Assembly (NCBI GenBank): GCA_024641305.1
Contig: JAHEDI010000017.1
Location: 27,354 to 69,938 of the forward strand
Origin: a bacterium
GTDB lineage: Bacteria > Actinomycetota > Acidimicrobiia > Spongiisociales > JAENVV01
DNA length: 42,585 bases
Reading direction: 5' to 3'
Each line of letters starts with the position of its first letter. Within the stretch, counting starts at the first letter, position 1. Made by a program: the position numbers and the translations under genes. A model generated the notes under the pieces. It was not told where the DNA came from and ran no database searches. It saw nothing but the letters and a program-made list of their open reading frames with translations. Of this stretch, positions 23,502 through 30,118 are shown one piece after another.

Positions 23502-23531
23502 TTGAGCAACGGGACCTCGATGTGCTAGAAC
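23502..23531 (+). promoter_or_regulatory. promoter candidate for the plus respiratory operon
   Basis: TTGAGC (23502-23507) and TAGAAC (23526-23531) are separated by 18 bases. The start of transcription would be near 23538, about 70 bases before the ATG at 23609. The rest of the 270-bp divergent region shows no further clear signal. Confidence 0.4.
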
Positions 23532-23608
23532 TGCGATGGCAGTTACGCAGCTTGGACCCGCTCGCCGTCACTTGCTATCGGGTCCGAAGAGGAACAGACC
23601 AAAATCCT

Positions 23609-24211
23609 ATGAACTGGGTATACGACCAAAAGAAACGCACTCGGATTGGCAGCGCCGCGATGGTGTTTGGTTTGTTTACCGCATTGGTTGGTCTATCCAT
23701 AGCCGTTGTGTTCGGCAACGAACTACTGGTCTCGCCCGAATTCCTGAGAGACAGCTTCCTCAACATGCCGCGCTGGTTACCAGTCACGTTCGGTCAGATC
23801 ACCGCGGCCGCCGGTTCGCAATTCATCATTGCCGGCGCCTTCCTGGTTTGGGTCACCGGCAAGCCGATGACCTGGGCCAGAGCAGGGTTTGCGACGTTTC
23901 TCACGTGGTACGAACTCATCCTTTATTACGGCATCATCCCCTCCGAGTGGCTGAACCTCACCCAGGGTCCGCTCGGTTGGACGTCACAGAAGGTGTTCTT
24001 GACCGTCCCCAAGTGGCTCGTTCTGAACAACGACGTCGAGATTTCGTTTGCCGTTCTCAAGGACGCCGTGTCCGGTGGATATCATGCGGTCGTGCTCGGG
24101 TTGGGCATTTTGCTCGCCTTCAAGATCCAGGGATTTGGCCTTGGCGTTCCCAGCCCGAAGGCTGAGGTCTCCTCTCCGTACGGGCGCCCGCTTTCGAAGG
24201 CCACCAAATAA
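23609..24211 (+). CDS. membrane protein of the b6c-type cluster, unknown function
   Basis: This 200-aa protein has about four membrane helices (roughly 15-37, 60-85, 92-113 and 150-175). The segments WARAGFATFLTWYELILYYG and AVSGGYHAVVLGLGILLAF are rich in aromatic residues, but no cofactor motif is visible. I do not recognise the family. It begins the plus-strand respiratory operon, and its stop touches the start of the 4Fe-4S gene (TAAATG), so it may be the membrane anchor for that protein. The ATG at 23609 is chosen because it directly precedes the conserved-looking basic N-terminus; the ribosome-binding site is weak. Confidence 0.7.
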   Translation: MNWVYDQKKRTRIGSAAMVFGLFTALVGLSIAVVFGNELLVSPEFLRDSFLNMPRWLPVTFGQITAAAGSQFIIAGAFLVWVTGKPMTWARAGFATFLTWYELILYYGIIPSEWLNLTQGPLGWTSQKVFLTVPKWLVLNNDVEISFAVLKDAVSGGYHAVVLGLGILLAFKIQGFGLGVPSPKAEVSSPYGRPLSKATK

Positions 24212-24661
24212 ATGGCAACGGCACGAGACGTATGGGTGGAGGTTCCGCCGATCCGCGACGACTATCAGTTGGCCGTGGTCGATGGCGCCTATCTGCTGGG
24301 CCAGGTCAAGCCAAAGCAGTTTCTCCATATTGATCAGTCAGAGTGCATTCTGTGTGAAGGATGCGTCGATATTTGCCCATGGAAATGTATCCACTACTTG
24401 TCGCTTGATGCCATCCAGGAGGGGAGCAACGTTGCCCACCCCAGAGAGAGCGAAGGCGCCAAGGGGTTTTTCCTGGTCGACGAGAACGAATGCACCCGCT
24501 GTGCACTCTGTGTTGATCGGTGTCCGACCGGCGTTATCACGCTCGGTAAGTTCGAAGGCTCTTTGTCCGCCGAAGTCGAGACAGCAGGACTGGCGCCCTG
24601 GGACATCGATACCGGGCAGCGCGATTACAAGAACGGTTACGTCTACGGACTACGGATGTAG
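24212..24661 (+). CDS. 2x[4Fe-4S] ferredoxin-like protein
   Basis: This 149-aa protein has two classic 4Fe-4S motifs: Cys45, Cys48, Cys51 and Cys55 in CILCEGCVDICP, and Cys94, Cys97, Cys100 and Cys104 in CTRCALCVDRCP. It has no export signal, so the clusters should face the cytoplasm. An insert of about 30 residues separates the motifs. It lies between a membrane protein and cytochrome b6 in one operon. This suggests electron exchange between a soluble donor such as ferredoxin or NAD(P)H enzymes and the quinone-cytochrome complex. The ATG follows the upstream stop without a gap. Confidence 0.85.
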   Translation: MATARDVWVEVPPIRDDYQLAVVDGAYLLGQVKPKQFLHIDQSECILCEGCVDICPWKCIHYLSLDAIQEGSNVAHPRESEGAKGFFLVDENECTRCALCVDRCPTGVITLGKFEGSLSAEVETAGLAPWDIDTGQRDYKNGYVYGLRM

Positions 24662-24667
24662 GAACTG

Positions 24668-25441
24668 ATGGCAAACGGAATCATCGAAAAAGTCAAAGAG
24701 CAAGCTACCTCCGTCTGGGAGAAGGTCCACGGCAGTCAGGTGGCAGAGTCGATTCTGCGGCCCGGTTCACCGTTTAAAAAGGGCTACTCGGATACGCCAC
24801 GAAACCGCTCTTACGTGATCATGAACAACGTTCTCTACCACCTTCACCCCGTAAAGGTGAAGCGCCACGGGGTGCGACTCTCTTACACGTTGTGCCTGGG
24901 TGGGATCAGCTTCTTTCTCTTCATCCTGTTGACCATTACCGGCATTTTCCTGATGTTCTATTACGCCCCAACCGCAGAGGCGGCCTACTCGGACGTTGCC
25001 GCTTTGTCGACGTCGGTGGCGTTTGGTTCGCTGGTCAGGAACATGCACCGGTGGGGTGCCCATTTCATGGTGCTGTCGGTGTTCTTGCACATGAGCAGGG
25101 TGTTCTATCACGGGGCATACAAACCGCCGCGCGAATTCAACTGGGTCGTCGGGGTAATCCTCTTGCTTTTGACGCTGTTGTTGTCCTTCACCGGGTATCT
25201 GTTGCCGTGGGACCAGCTGGCACTTTGGGCTGTGACGGTCGGTACCAACATGGCTGGATTCGTTCCGGTGTTCGGCGGTCAGGTCAAATTCCTCTTGCTC
25301 GGGTCGGTGGAAGTAACTGCTGACACCATCCTGCGGTGGTATGTGCTGCATGTGCTCTTTTTCCCATTCATCATCGTCATCTTCATGGCCGTCCATTTCT
25401 GGCGGGTCCGCAAAGATGGCGGGATTTCCGGTCCGTTGTAA
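24668..25441 (+). CDS. cytochrome b6-type subunit with heme c-binding cysteine
   Basis: This 257-aa protein is the N-terminal half of cytochrome b (four helices, b6 size). Heme-b ligands are His127 and His141 in the second helix (NMHRWGAH and FLHMSR) and His228 and His243 in the fourth; the 15-residue spacing of the last pair is of the b6 type. PWDQ (180-183) and the final ISGPL are as in b6. Cys76 in LCLGGIS matches the Cys that covalently holds the extra heme c of b6f and related complexes. The subunit therefore appears to be from a b6c-like complex. The subunit IV gene follows 10 bases downstream. Confidence 0.9.
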   Translation: MANGIIEKVKEQATSVWEKVHGSQVAESILRPGSPFKKGYSDTPRNRSYVIMNNVLYHLHPVKVKRHGVRLSYTLCLGGISFFLFILLTITGIFLMFYYAPTAEAAYSDVAALSTSVAFGSLVRNMHRWGAHFMVLSVFLHMSRVFYHGAYKPPREFNWVVGVILLLLTLLLSFTGYLLPWDQLALWAVTVGTNMAGFVPVFGGQVKFLLLGSVEVTADTILRWYVLHVLFFPFIIVIFMAVHFWRVRKDGGISGPL

Positions 25442-25451
25442 GGAGTGATGA

Positions 25452-26588
25452 GTGTCTGACATTCCAGAACATTTGCTCCGGCGATCGGCCGAAGCCAAAG
25501 CCAAAGCACTCGGTATTCCGGTCGAGGATGTTCTCGCCGAAATGACGGGGGAAGCCGCTCCGACGCCCATGGACATTGGCGAGCAGCCGAAGGTCGAAAC
25601 GGTGGTAGCCCCCGACCCGGCTACGCCAGCTGCGGTGCCAGTCGCCGAGCCGGAGACGCCGTCCCAGGAACCGACGCCCCCGGCCCCGGTAATGGCTGCC
25701 TCGTCAGCTGACGCCGGAGATGTCGACTATGACGCGGCAGCCACCAAAGCCGGTATGCCGGCGTCACTGCTCAAACGTTCCGTCGAGGCGAAAGCCAAGG
25801 CAAGCGGTGCCTCACCAGCCAGCGTTTTGGCCGAAATGTTGGGCGAAGAAGTTCCGGCAGCACCACCGGCGGCCTCGGCCCCGCCCCCCGCTGAGCCCGC
25901 TCCCGTTGAGGAGATCACCGAGTCGGTCGCCGAAGTAGTCGAGATTCCGATTGTTGAGCCGGCCGCGGCCGCCAGTGTTGCTGCCGAACCCCCTGCGGCG
26001 AGTCGCTCCGGCGGAGCCACCGCGGTTGCTGCTCGCCCGCTCGCTCAACCAGAAGCCGTGCCGGAAGGCGTTCGTACCCAGCGTCTGCTCACGGTTGTCA
26101 AGGCGAACGCTATCCAACAGGTCAAATCAGAGCCGACCGACAAGGTCAACACGTGGCCGCATCTCATGATTATGGAGTTTGCGGCACTTCTGGCGGTGAC
26201 TGCAGTCCTCATTGTGCTGTCGGTGATTTTGCAGGCACCGCTGCTCGAATCTGCCAACTTCAATGCGACCCCGAACCCGTCGAAGGCGCCCTGGTACTTC
26301 CTTGGTCTCCAGGAATTGTTGTCGTATTTCGATCCCCAGATCGCCGGTGTGACGGTTCCAACCATTATTGGCCTCGTCGGGTTCATGGCGATCCCGTACG
26401 TGGACCGGAACCCCTCGACCAAGCCATCTGACCGCAAGTTCGCCATTTTCATGTACACGTTCTTCATGATGGGTGCCGCCACCCTCACCATCTTCGGAGT
26501 TTTGTTCCGGGGCCCCGGATTCAACTTCACCTATCCGTGGGCGGATGGCATATTCTTCGACGACTTGAAAGACTGGGTGAACTTCTGA
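25452..26588 (+). CDS. cytochrome b subunit IV fused to two docking-like modules
   Basis: This 378-aa protein starts at GTG 25452 with AAGGAG upstream; a nearby ATG (25448) meets a stop after three codons. Residues 3-34 (IPEHLLRRSAEAKAKALG, then VEDVLAEMTGE) and 98-132 (MPASLLKRSVEAKAKASG, then ASVLAEMLGEE) are two copies of the module also found in the two minus-strand cytochromes. Long Pro/Ala/Glu linkers separate them. Residues about 205-378 are subunit IV of a b6-type complex, with three helices and APWYFLGLQELL in place of the usual PEWY quinol-site loop. The modules should lie on the cytoplasmic side. The stop overlaps the Rieske start (TGATG). Confidence 0.85.
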   Translation: MSDIPEHLLRRSAEAKAKALGIPVEDVLAEMTGEAAPTPMDIGEQPKVETVVAPDPATPAAVPVAEPETPSQEPTPPAPVMAASSADAGDVDYDAAATKAGMPASLLKRSVEAKAKASGASPASVLAEMLGEEVPAAPPAASAPPPAEPAPVEEITESVAEVVEIPIVEPAAAASVAAEPPAASRSGGATAVAARPLAQPEAVPEGVRTQRLLTVVKANAIQQVKSEPTDKVNTWPHLMIMEFAALLAVTAVLIVLSVILQAPLLESANFNATPNPSKAPWYFLGLQELLSYFDPQIAGVTVPTIIGLVGFMAIPYVDRNPSTKPSDRKFAIFMYTFFMMGAATLTIFGVLFRGPGFNFTYPWADGIFFDDLKDWVNF

Positions 26589-27448
26589 TGACCGCCCCCC
26601 AGATACTCACCATATTGGGTTCGATCCTGTTTGTGCTTGGCGGTCTGGCGACGTTCGTCATCGCCTATCGCCGGGGACCCGGGTCATGGGAAGAACAGTT
26701 GGATAAGGATGCCCGCAAGGCAGACCGCAGCCGGATTCCGTCCGTGTTCACACGGTCCAAGGCGGCGGAAGTCCCCGAACCAACCGTCGAGTCCCTGCCG
26801 ACTTCGGTGGCGGTGGCGGTCGTTGAGGAACCCGTTGAGAAGGTCCATTCGGTGGTTGAGCTATCGGCTTCCGAGCAGGGTGTTAATCGCCGCCAGTTCT
26901 TCAACCGGGCACTGGCAGCCTCGTTCTTCGGGACCCTTGGTACCTTTGGTATCGCCTCGCTGGCGTTTAGCTGGCCGAAAGTGAGTGGCGGCTTCGGATC
27001 AGATGTCAGTGCCGGACCAGTTCAAGCCATCAAAGATGCCATTGCCCAACCGGATGGCACCATCACCCCATTTTATCTGCCGGCTGCCAAGGCGTGGATC
27101 GTGCCGGTTTCGGACTCCGTGCTCCCCAATTCTCAATTTGCCGAAGACCTAACCGTCGCCGACGGGTTGACCGCTCTCTGGCAAAAGTGCGTCCACCTCG
27201 GTTGTGCGGTGCCATGGTGTCAGAGTTCGCAGGGCTTCGAATGTCCCTGCCACGGTTCGAAGTACAACCAGATTGGTGAGTACGAAGCAGGCCCTGCACC
27301 GCGTAACCTTGATCGGTTCGTCGTCGAGGTCGACGCCAAAGGCGAGTTCATCATCAAAACTGGTTCGGTCATTCCGACGGAACGGGCTCCGGTCAAGAGT
27401 GTCAAATACCCACAGGGTGTTTTCTGCACCGCGGCGGCTGCCGAATGA
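26588..27448 (+). CDS. Rieske [2Fe-2S] protein
   Basis: This 286-aa protein has two N-terminal hydrophobic segments (about 7-27 and 104-128). The second follows a twin-arginine-like NRRQFFNRALAAS, typical for Tat insertion of Rieske proteins. The C-terminal domain has CVHLGC (Cys201, His203) and CPCHGS (Cys219, His222) as cluster ligands, with Cys206 and Cys221 able to form the usual disulfide. It should accept electrons from quinol and pass them to cytochrome c in the b6c-type complex. The start overlaps the subunit IV stop, and the end overlaps the cytochrome c start (ATGA). Confidence 0.92.
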   Translation: MTAPQILTILGSILFVLGGLATFVIAYRRGPGSWEEQLDKDARKADRSRIPSVFTRSKAAEVPEPTVESLPTSVAVAVVEEPVEKVHSVVELSASEQGVNRRQFFNRALAASFFGTLGTFGIASLAFSWPKVSGGFGSDVSAGPVQAIKDAIAQPDGTITPFYLPAAKAWIVPVSDSVLPNSQFAEDLTVADGLTALWQKCVHLGCAVPWCQSSQGFECPCHGSKYNQIGEYEAGPAPRNLDRFVVEVDAKGEFIIKTGSVIPTERAPVKSVKYPQGVFCTAAAAE

Positions 27449-28932
27449 GTGGGATGGTCATTGTTGTTGCCGCACTTGTTGCGATCGGGTGGCTGGCGTT
27501 TCTCGTAGCCAACGGATTACGGGGTCGCAGCCAGGATGCCGTGGCTCCCAACCAGTCGCTCTACAAGACCGATGACGAGCTTGAGAACCGTCGGCTGGAT
27601 CGCGTCCTCGGAGTAGCCGTCATTCTCTCTGCCTTTCTGGCGGTTTCGTTGCCTGTGTATTACCTCGGCGAACGCAACCGGCAGGAGTCGTTTGTGGTTG
27701 AATTCGATGACGTCGCCGTTCACCGCGGCAGTCTTCACGTTGCTGAGTTCAAGTGTGCCAGCTGTCATGGCGAGGGCCTCGTTGGTGGGGTCGCAACCTA
27801 TGTGGATGCCCGGTCCGGGGTTACCGTCAGTTGGGCTGCCCCGTCGCTGAATGACATCTACTACCGGTATGACCGCGACGAAGTGAAGTTCTGGCTGACG
27901 TACGGTCGGGCGGGTAGCCCGATGCCAGCTTGGGGTCTGGCCGGCAATGGGCCGATGAATGATGCCCAGCTCGAAGAGGTTCTTGACTACCTGAAATCCA
28001 TCCAGGTCAGCCAGACCGACGCCGTCGCGCGGGCTGACTCGCTGATCACGGCTGCGATCAGCGGTTTGGATACCGCCGATGCCACGGTGGCCGGGTCCAT
28101 TGCCAAGCAGGAAGAACTGTTGACGTTCTATGCGAACGCCGAAGCAAATCATGACGTCGTCAAGATGTGGACGGAACTGGCCGAGAAGGTTTTGGAACCG
28201 CCCGACGAACGAGTTGATCTCAACAAGAACGGCTTCGACGATCTTGCTGAGTGGGAGGCGTCGTACAAGATCGATACCGATGAAGACGGGTTGGCCGATC
28301 GAGCAGAAGAGGAACTCACCTCAATTCTTCTCGGCGCCCAAAACAGCGGATACGCCCCGTTCGCTTCGCTAGCTGTGACATTTGATCCCCGAAATCCCGA
28401 CTCGACCGGTCTGGAGGGTGACCGGGAGTTGGCACTTTCGAAGCTTGGTGAGATGAAACAGCAGCTTGTCACCCTCGGAGTGGCGGTCGACAACCTTGAT
28501 CGGCTCACGACCAACGCCGAAGCCGGACTAGCGTTTCTTCAGGCTGCCTTGGATAATCAGTTCTACACGTTTGATCTCCAGGCCGTAGCGGACTCAACGT
28601 TTGGTGGAGATGTCGCCAAAGCCACCAGAGCGGTGGGGGTCTACCAGGGTCTCTGCGCTCGCTGTCATACCTCGGGCTATTCGGAGGGTCCGGCCTTCGC
28701 TCAGGAGGCAGGGGCCGGTGCGCTCGGGCCTGCCTTGTGGAATGGCCGTCCCAATGTTCAGTTTCTCACCGCCGACGACATGAAGAAGTTCCTTTCTGAG
28801 GGATCGAAACTCGGCGTCGGCTACGGCGTCAACGGGATCGGTCGGGGGTATATGCCGGGCTTTGGAACGGTCCTGTCGGAAACCGACCTTGACCTGGTGA
28901 TTCAGTACCTACGCGGCGAAGTGTTGAGGTAA
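27445..28932 (+). CDS. membrane diheme cytochrome c with calcium-type repeats
   Basis: This 495-aa protein has two N-terminal membrane helices (about 3-23 and 53-74). The first heme site is Cys104-Ala-Ser-Cys107-His108. A long helical middle (about 190-380) holds two Asp-rich loops: DLNKNGFDDLAEW (258-270) and DTDEDGLADRAEE (277-289), which resemble EF-hand or thrombospondin type 3 calcium sites. The second heme site is Cys404-Ala-Arg-Cys407-His408. Likely Met ligands are Met160 in SPMPAWG and Met470 in YMPGFG. It should take electrons from the Rieske protein. It is longer than usual diheme cytochromes because of the middle region. Confidence 0.87.
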   Translation: MSGMVIVVAALVAIGWLAFLVANGLRGRSQDAVAPNQSLYKTDDELENRRLDRVLGVAVILSAFLAVSLPVYYLGERNRQESFVVEFDDVAVHRGSLHVAEFKCASCHGEGLVGGVATYVDARSGVTVSWAAPSLNDIYYRYDRDEVKFWLTYGRAGSPMPAWGLAGNGPMNDAQLEEVLDYLKSIQVSQTDAVARADSLITAAISGLDTADATVAGSIAKQEELLTFYANAEANHDVVKMWTELAEKVLEPPDERVDLNKNGFDDLAEWEASYKIDTDEDGLADRAEEELTSILLGAQNSGYAPFASLAVTFDPRNPDSTGLEGDRELALSKLGEMKQQLVTLGVAVDNLDRLTTNAEAGLAFLQAALDNQFYTFDLQAVADSTFGGDVAKATRAVGVYQGLCARCHTSGYSEGPAFAQEAGAGALGPALWNGRPNVQFLTADDMKKFLSEGSKLGVGYGVNGIGRGYMPGFGTVLSETDLDLVIQYLRGEVLR

Positions 28933-28936
28933 CCGT

Positions 28937-29299
28937 ATGCGACTGCTCATTCGCGAAATCCTGTCAGCCAACCTGCTGTTCACCGGAGTATTGCTGACAC
29001 TCGTTTCGATGTTGATCTTCTACGGTTCCGGGTACCTGCTCAACGCCACCAACCTCGGGAGACGTCTTGGATTCCTGGTGACCGGGGCCAGTATCTTCGG
29101 CTGGACGACGATCAATTCGTTCCTCTTCATCTTGTATGCGCCGCGCGGACCACGGCAGGCGAGCATCGAAGGCTTGAATGGCTTCCAGATTCGCATCGTC
29201 CCGATCACGTTTCTGTTGGCGTCGGTGATCCTGTTCGCCATGTTCCTGATCGCACTGAATCGGTACGAATCCGAACAGAACCGCCAGATCGAAACCTAG
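28937..29299 (+). CDS. small three-helix membrane protein of the respiratory operon
   Basis: This 120-aa protein has three membrane helices (about 12-36, 46-68 and 88-108), with an RGPRQASIEGLNGF loop before the last. No cofactor motif is visible and no family is recognised. The ATG is four bases after the cytochrome c stop, so it is the last gene of the plus operon. It may be an accessory subunit of the b6c-type complex. Its stop overlaps that of rex on the other strand. Confidence 0.7.
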   Translation: MRLLIREILSANLLFTGVLLTLVSMLIFYGSGYLLNATNLGRRLGFLVTGASIFGWTTINSFLFILYAPRGPRQASIEGLNGFQIRIVPITFLLASVILFAMFLIALNRYESEQNRQIET

Positions 29300-29925
29300 G
29301 CCCGGCCGGCCGCCTGGTAGTAGCTGAGGATTTGTAGTTCGGTAGCCAGGTCGACCTGACGACAATTGATTTCATCCGGTACCTTCAGCAAAGAAGGGGC
29401 GAAGTTGAGGATCGACCGAATTCCGGCTTCGATCAAGAGGTCGGCGACACTTTGGGCGGCAGCTGCCGGAGTCGTGAGAATCGCCATCGAGACGTCGTGT
29501 TCCTTGATATCCAATTCGAGGTCATCCATCGACTTGACGTAGTGGCCGTCTACCGGGTGGCCGAGTTTGGCGGGGTCGGCATCATAGAGTCCGACGACGT
29601 TGAATCCTGAGGCATCGAAGCCCCGGTATTTGGCGAGGGCAGAGCCGAGGTTGCCGACCCCGACAATGACTACGGACCACTTTTCGATGAGGCCGAGTGC
29701 CCTGCGCAACTGGGTACACAGTTCCAGTCGGTTGTATCCGACGCCGCGCACCCCGTGTGACCCGAGGTATGAAAGATCCTTGCGAACGTTGGCCGAGTTC
29801 ACACCCGCGGTGTTGGCCAACTCCTCTGAGGAAACGGTTGACTCGACGTCTCCCATGGCCTGAAGACATTGAAGGTACAACGGCAGTCGCTCGACCGTTG
29901 CTTTCGGCATCGTGATTCGTTTCAC
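29296..29925 (-). CDS. rex: redox-sensing transcriptional repressor Rex
   Basis: This 209-aa protein has an N-terminal winged helix (PKATVERLPLYLQCL, then VNSANVRKDLSYLGSHGVRGVGY) and a Rossmann domain with the NADH-binding GVGNLGSAL and VVGLYDADP. Rex senses the NADH/NAD+ ratio and represses respiratory and fermentative genes when NADH is low. GTG 29925 has AAGG seven bases upstream; ATG 29910 is an alternative start. A near-consensus Rex operator covers the start, so autorepression is likely. The neighbouring respiratory operons are natural candidates for control, but I saw no equally good site in their divergent promoter region. Confidence 0.92.
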   Translation of the reverse strand: MKRITMPKATVERLPLYLQCLQAMGDVESTVSSEELANTAGVNSANVRKDLSYLGSHGVRGVGYNRLELCTQLRRALGLIEKWSVVIVGVGNLGSALAKYRGFDASGFNVVGLYDADPAKLGHPVDGHYVKSMDDLELDIKEHDVSMAILTTPAAAAQSVADLLIEAGIRSILNFAPSLLKVPDEINCRQVDLATELQILSYYQAAGRA

Positions 29926-29927
29926 AA
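29910..29927. promoter_or_regulatory. Rex operator overlapping the rex start
   Basis: Read on the minus strand the site is TTGTGAAACGAATCACGA. It matches the Rex consensus TTGTGAA-N4-TTCACAA at 12 of 14 fixed positions. It spans the GTG start codon of rex, consistent with feedback control. Confidence 0.6.
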
Positions 29928-29949
29928 GCGAACCTTAGTAGTGCGTTGT

Positions 29950-30010
29950 TGGTTCTCGACAATCCGAAAGATCCCCACCGACGGGTGCGAACGGGACAGT
30001 TCGAGAACCA
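29950..30010. repeat. long inverted repeat between rex and the EF-G2-like gene
   Basis: TGGTTCTCGA (29950-29959) and TCGAGAACCA (30001-30010) are perfect 10-base inverses with 41 bases between. A small CACC-GAC-GGGTG hairpin lies inside. It may be a folded leader or a pair of regulator half-sites; nothing else is recognised in this 190-bp gap. Confidence 0.4.
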
Positions 30011-30118
30011 TGTGGTCGCGCGTCGGGGCCGAAAGTCCTAGGTCTTAGTGTCATTGGCAGCTTCACAGGCTGTATTTTTTCGATAGGTTGGTGGCAGTCT
30101 CAATTTCGGAGGTCACTG

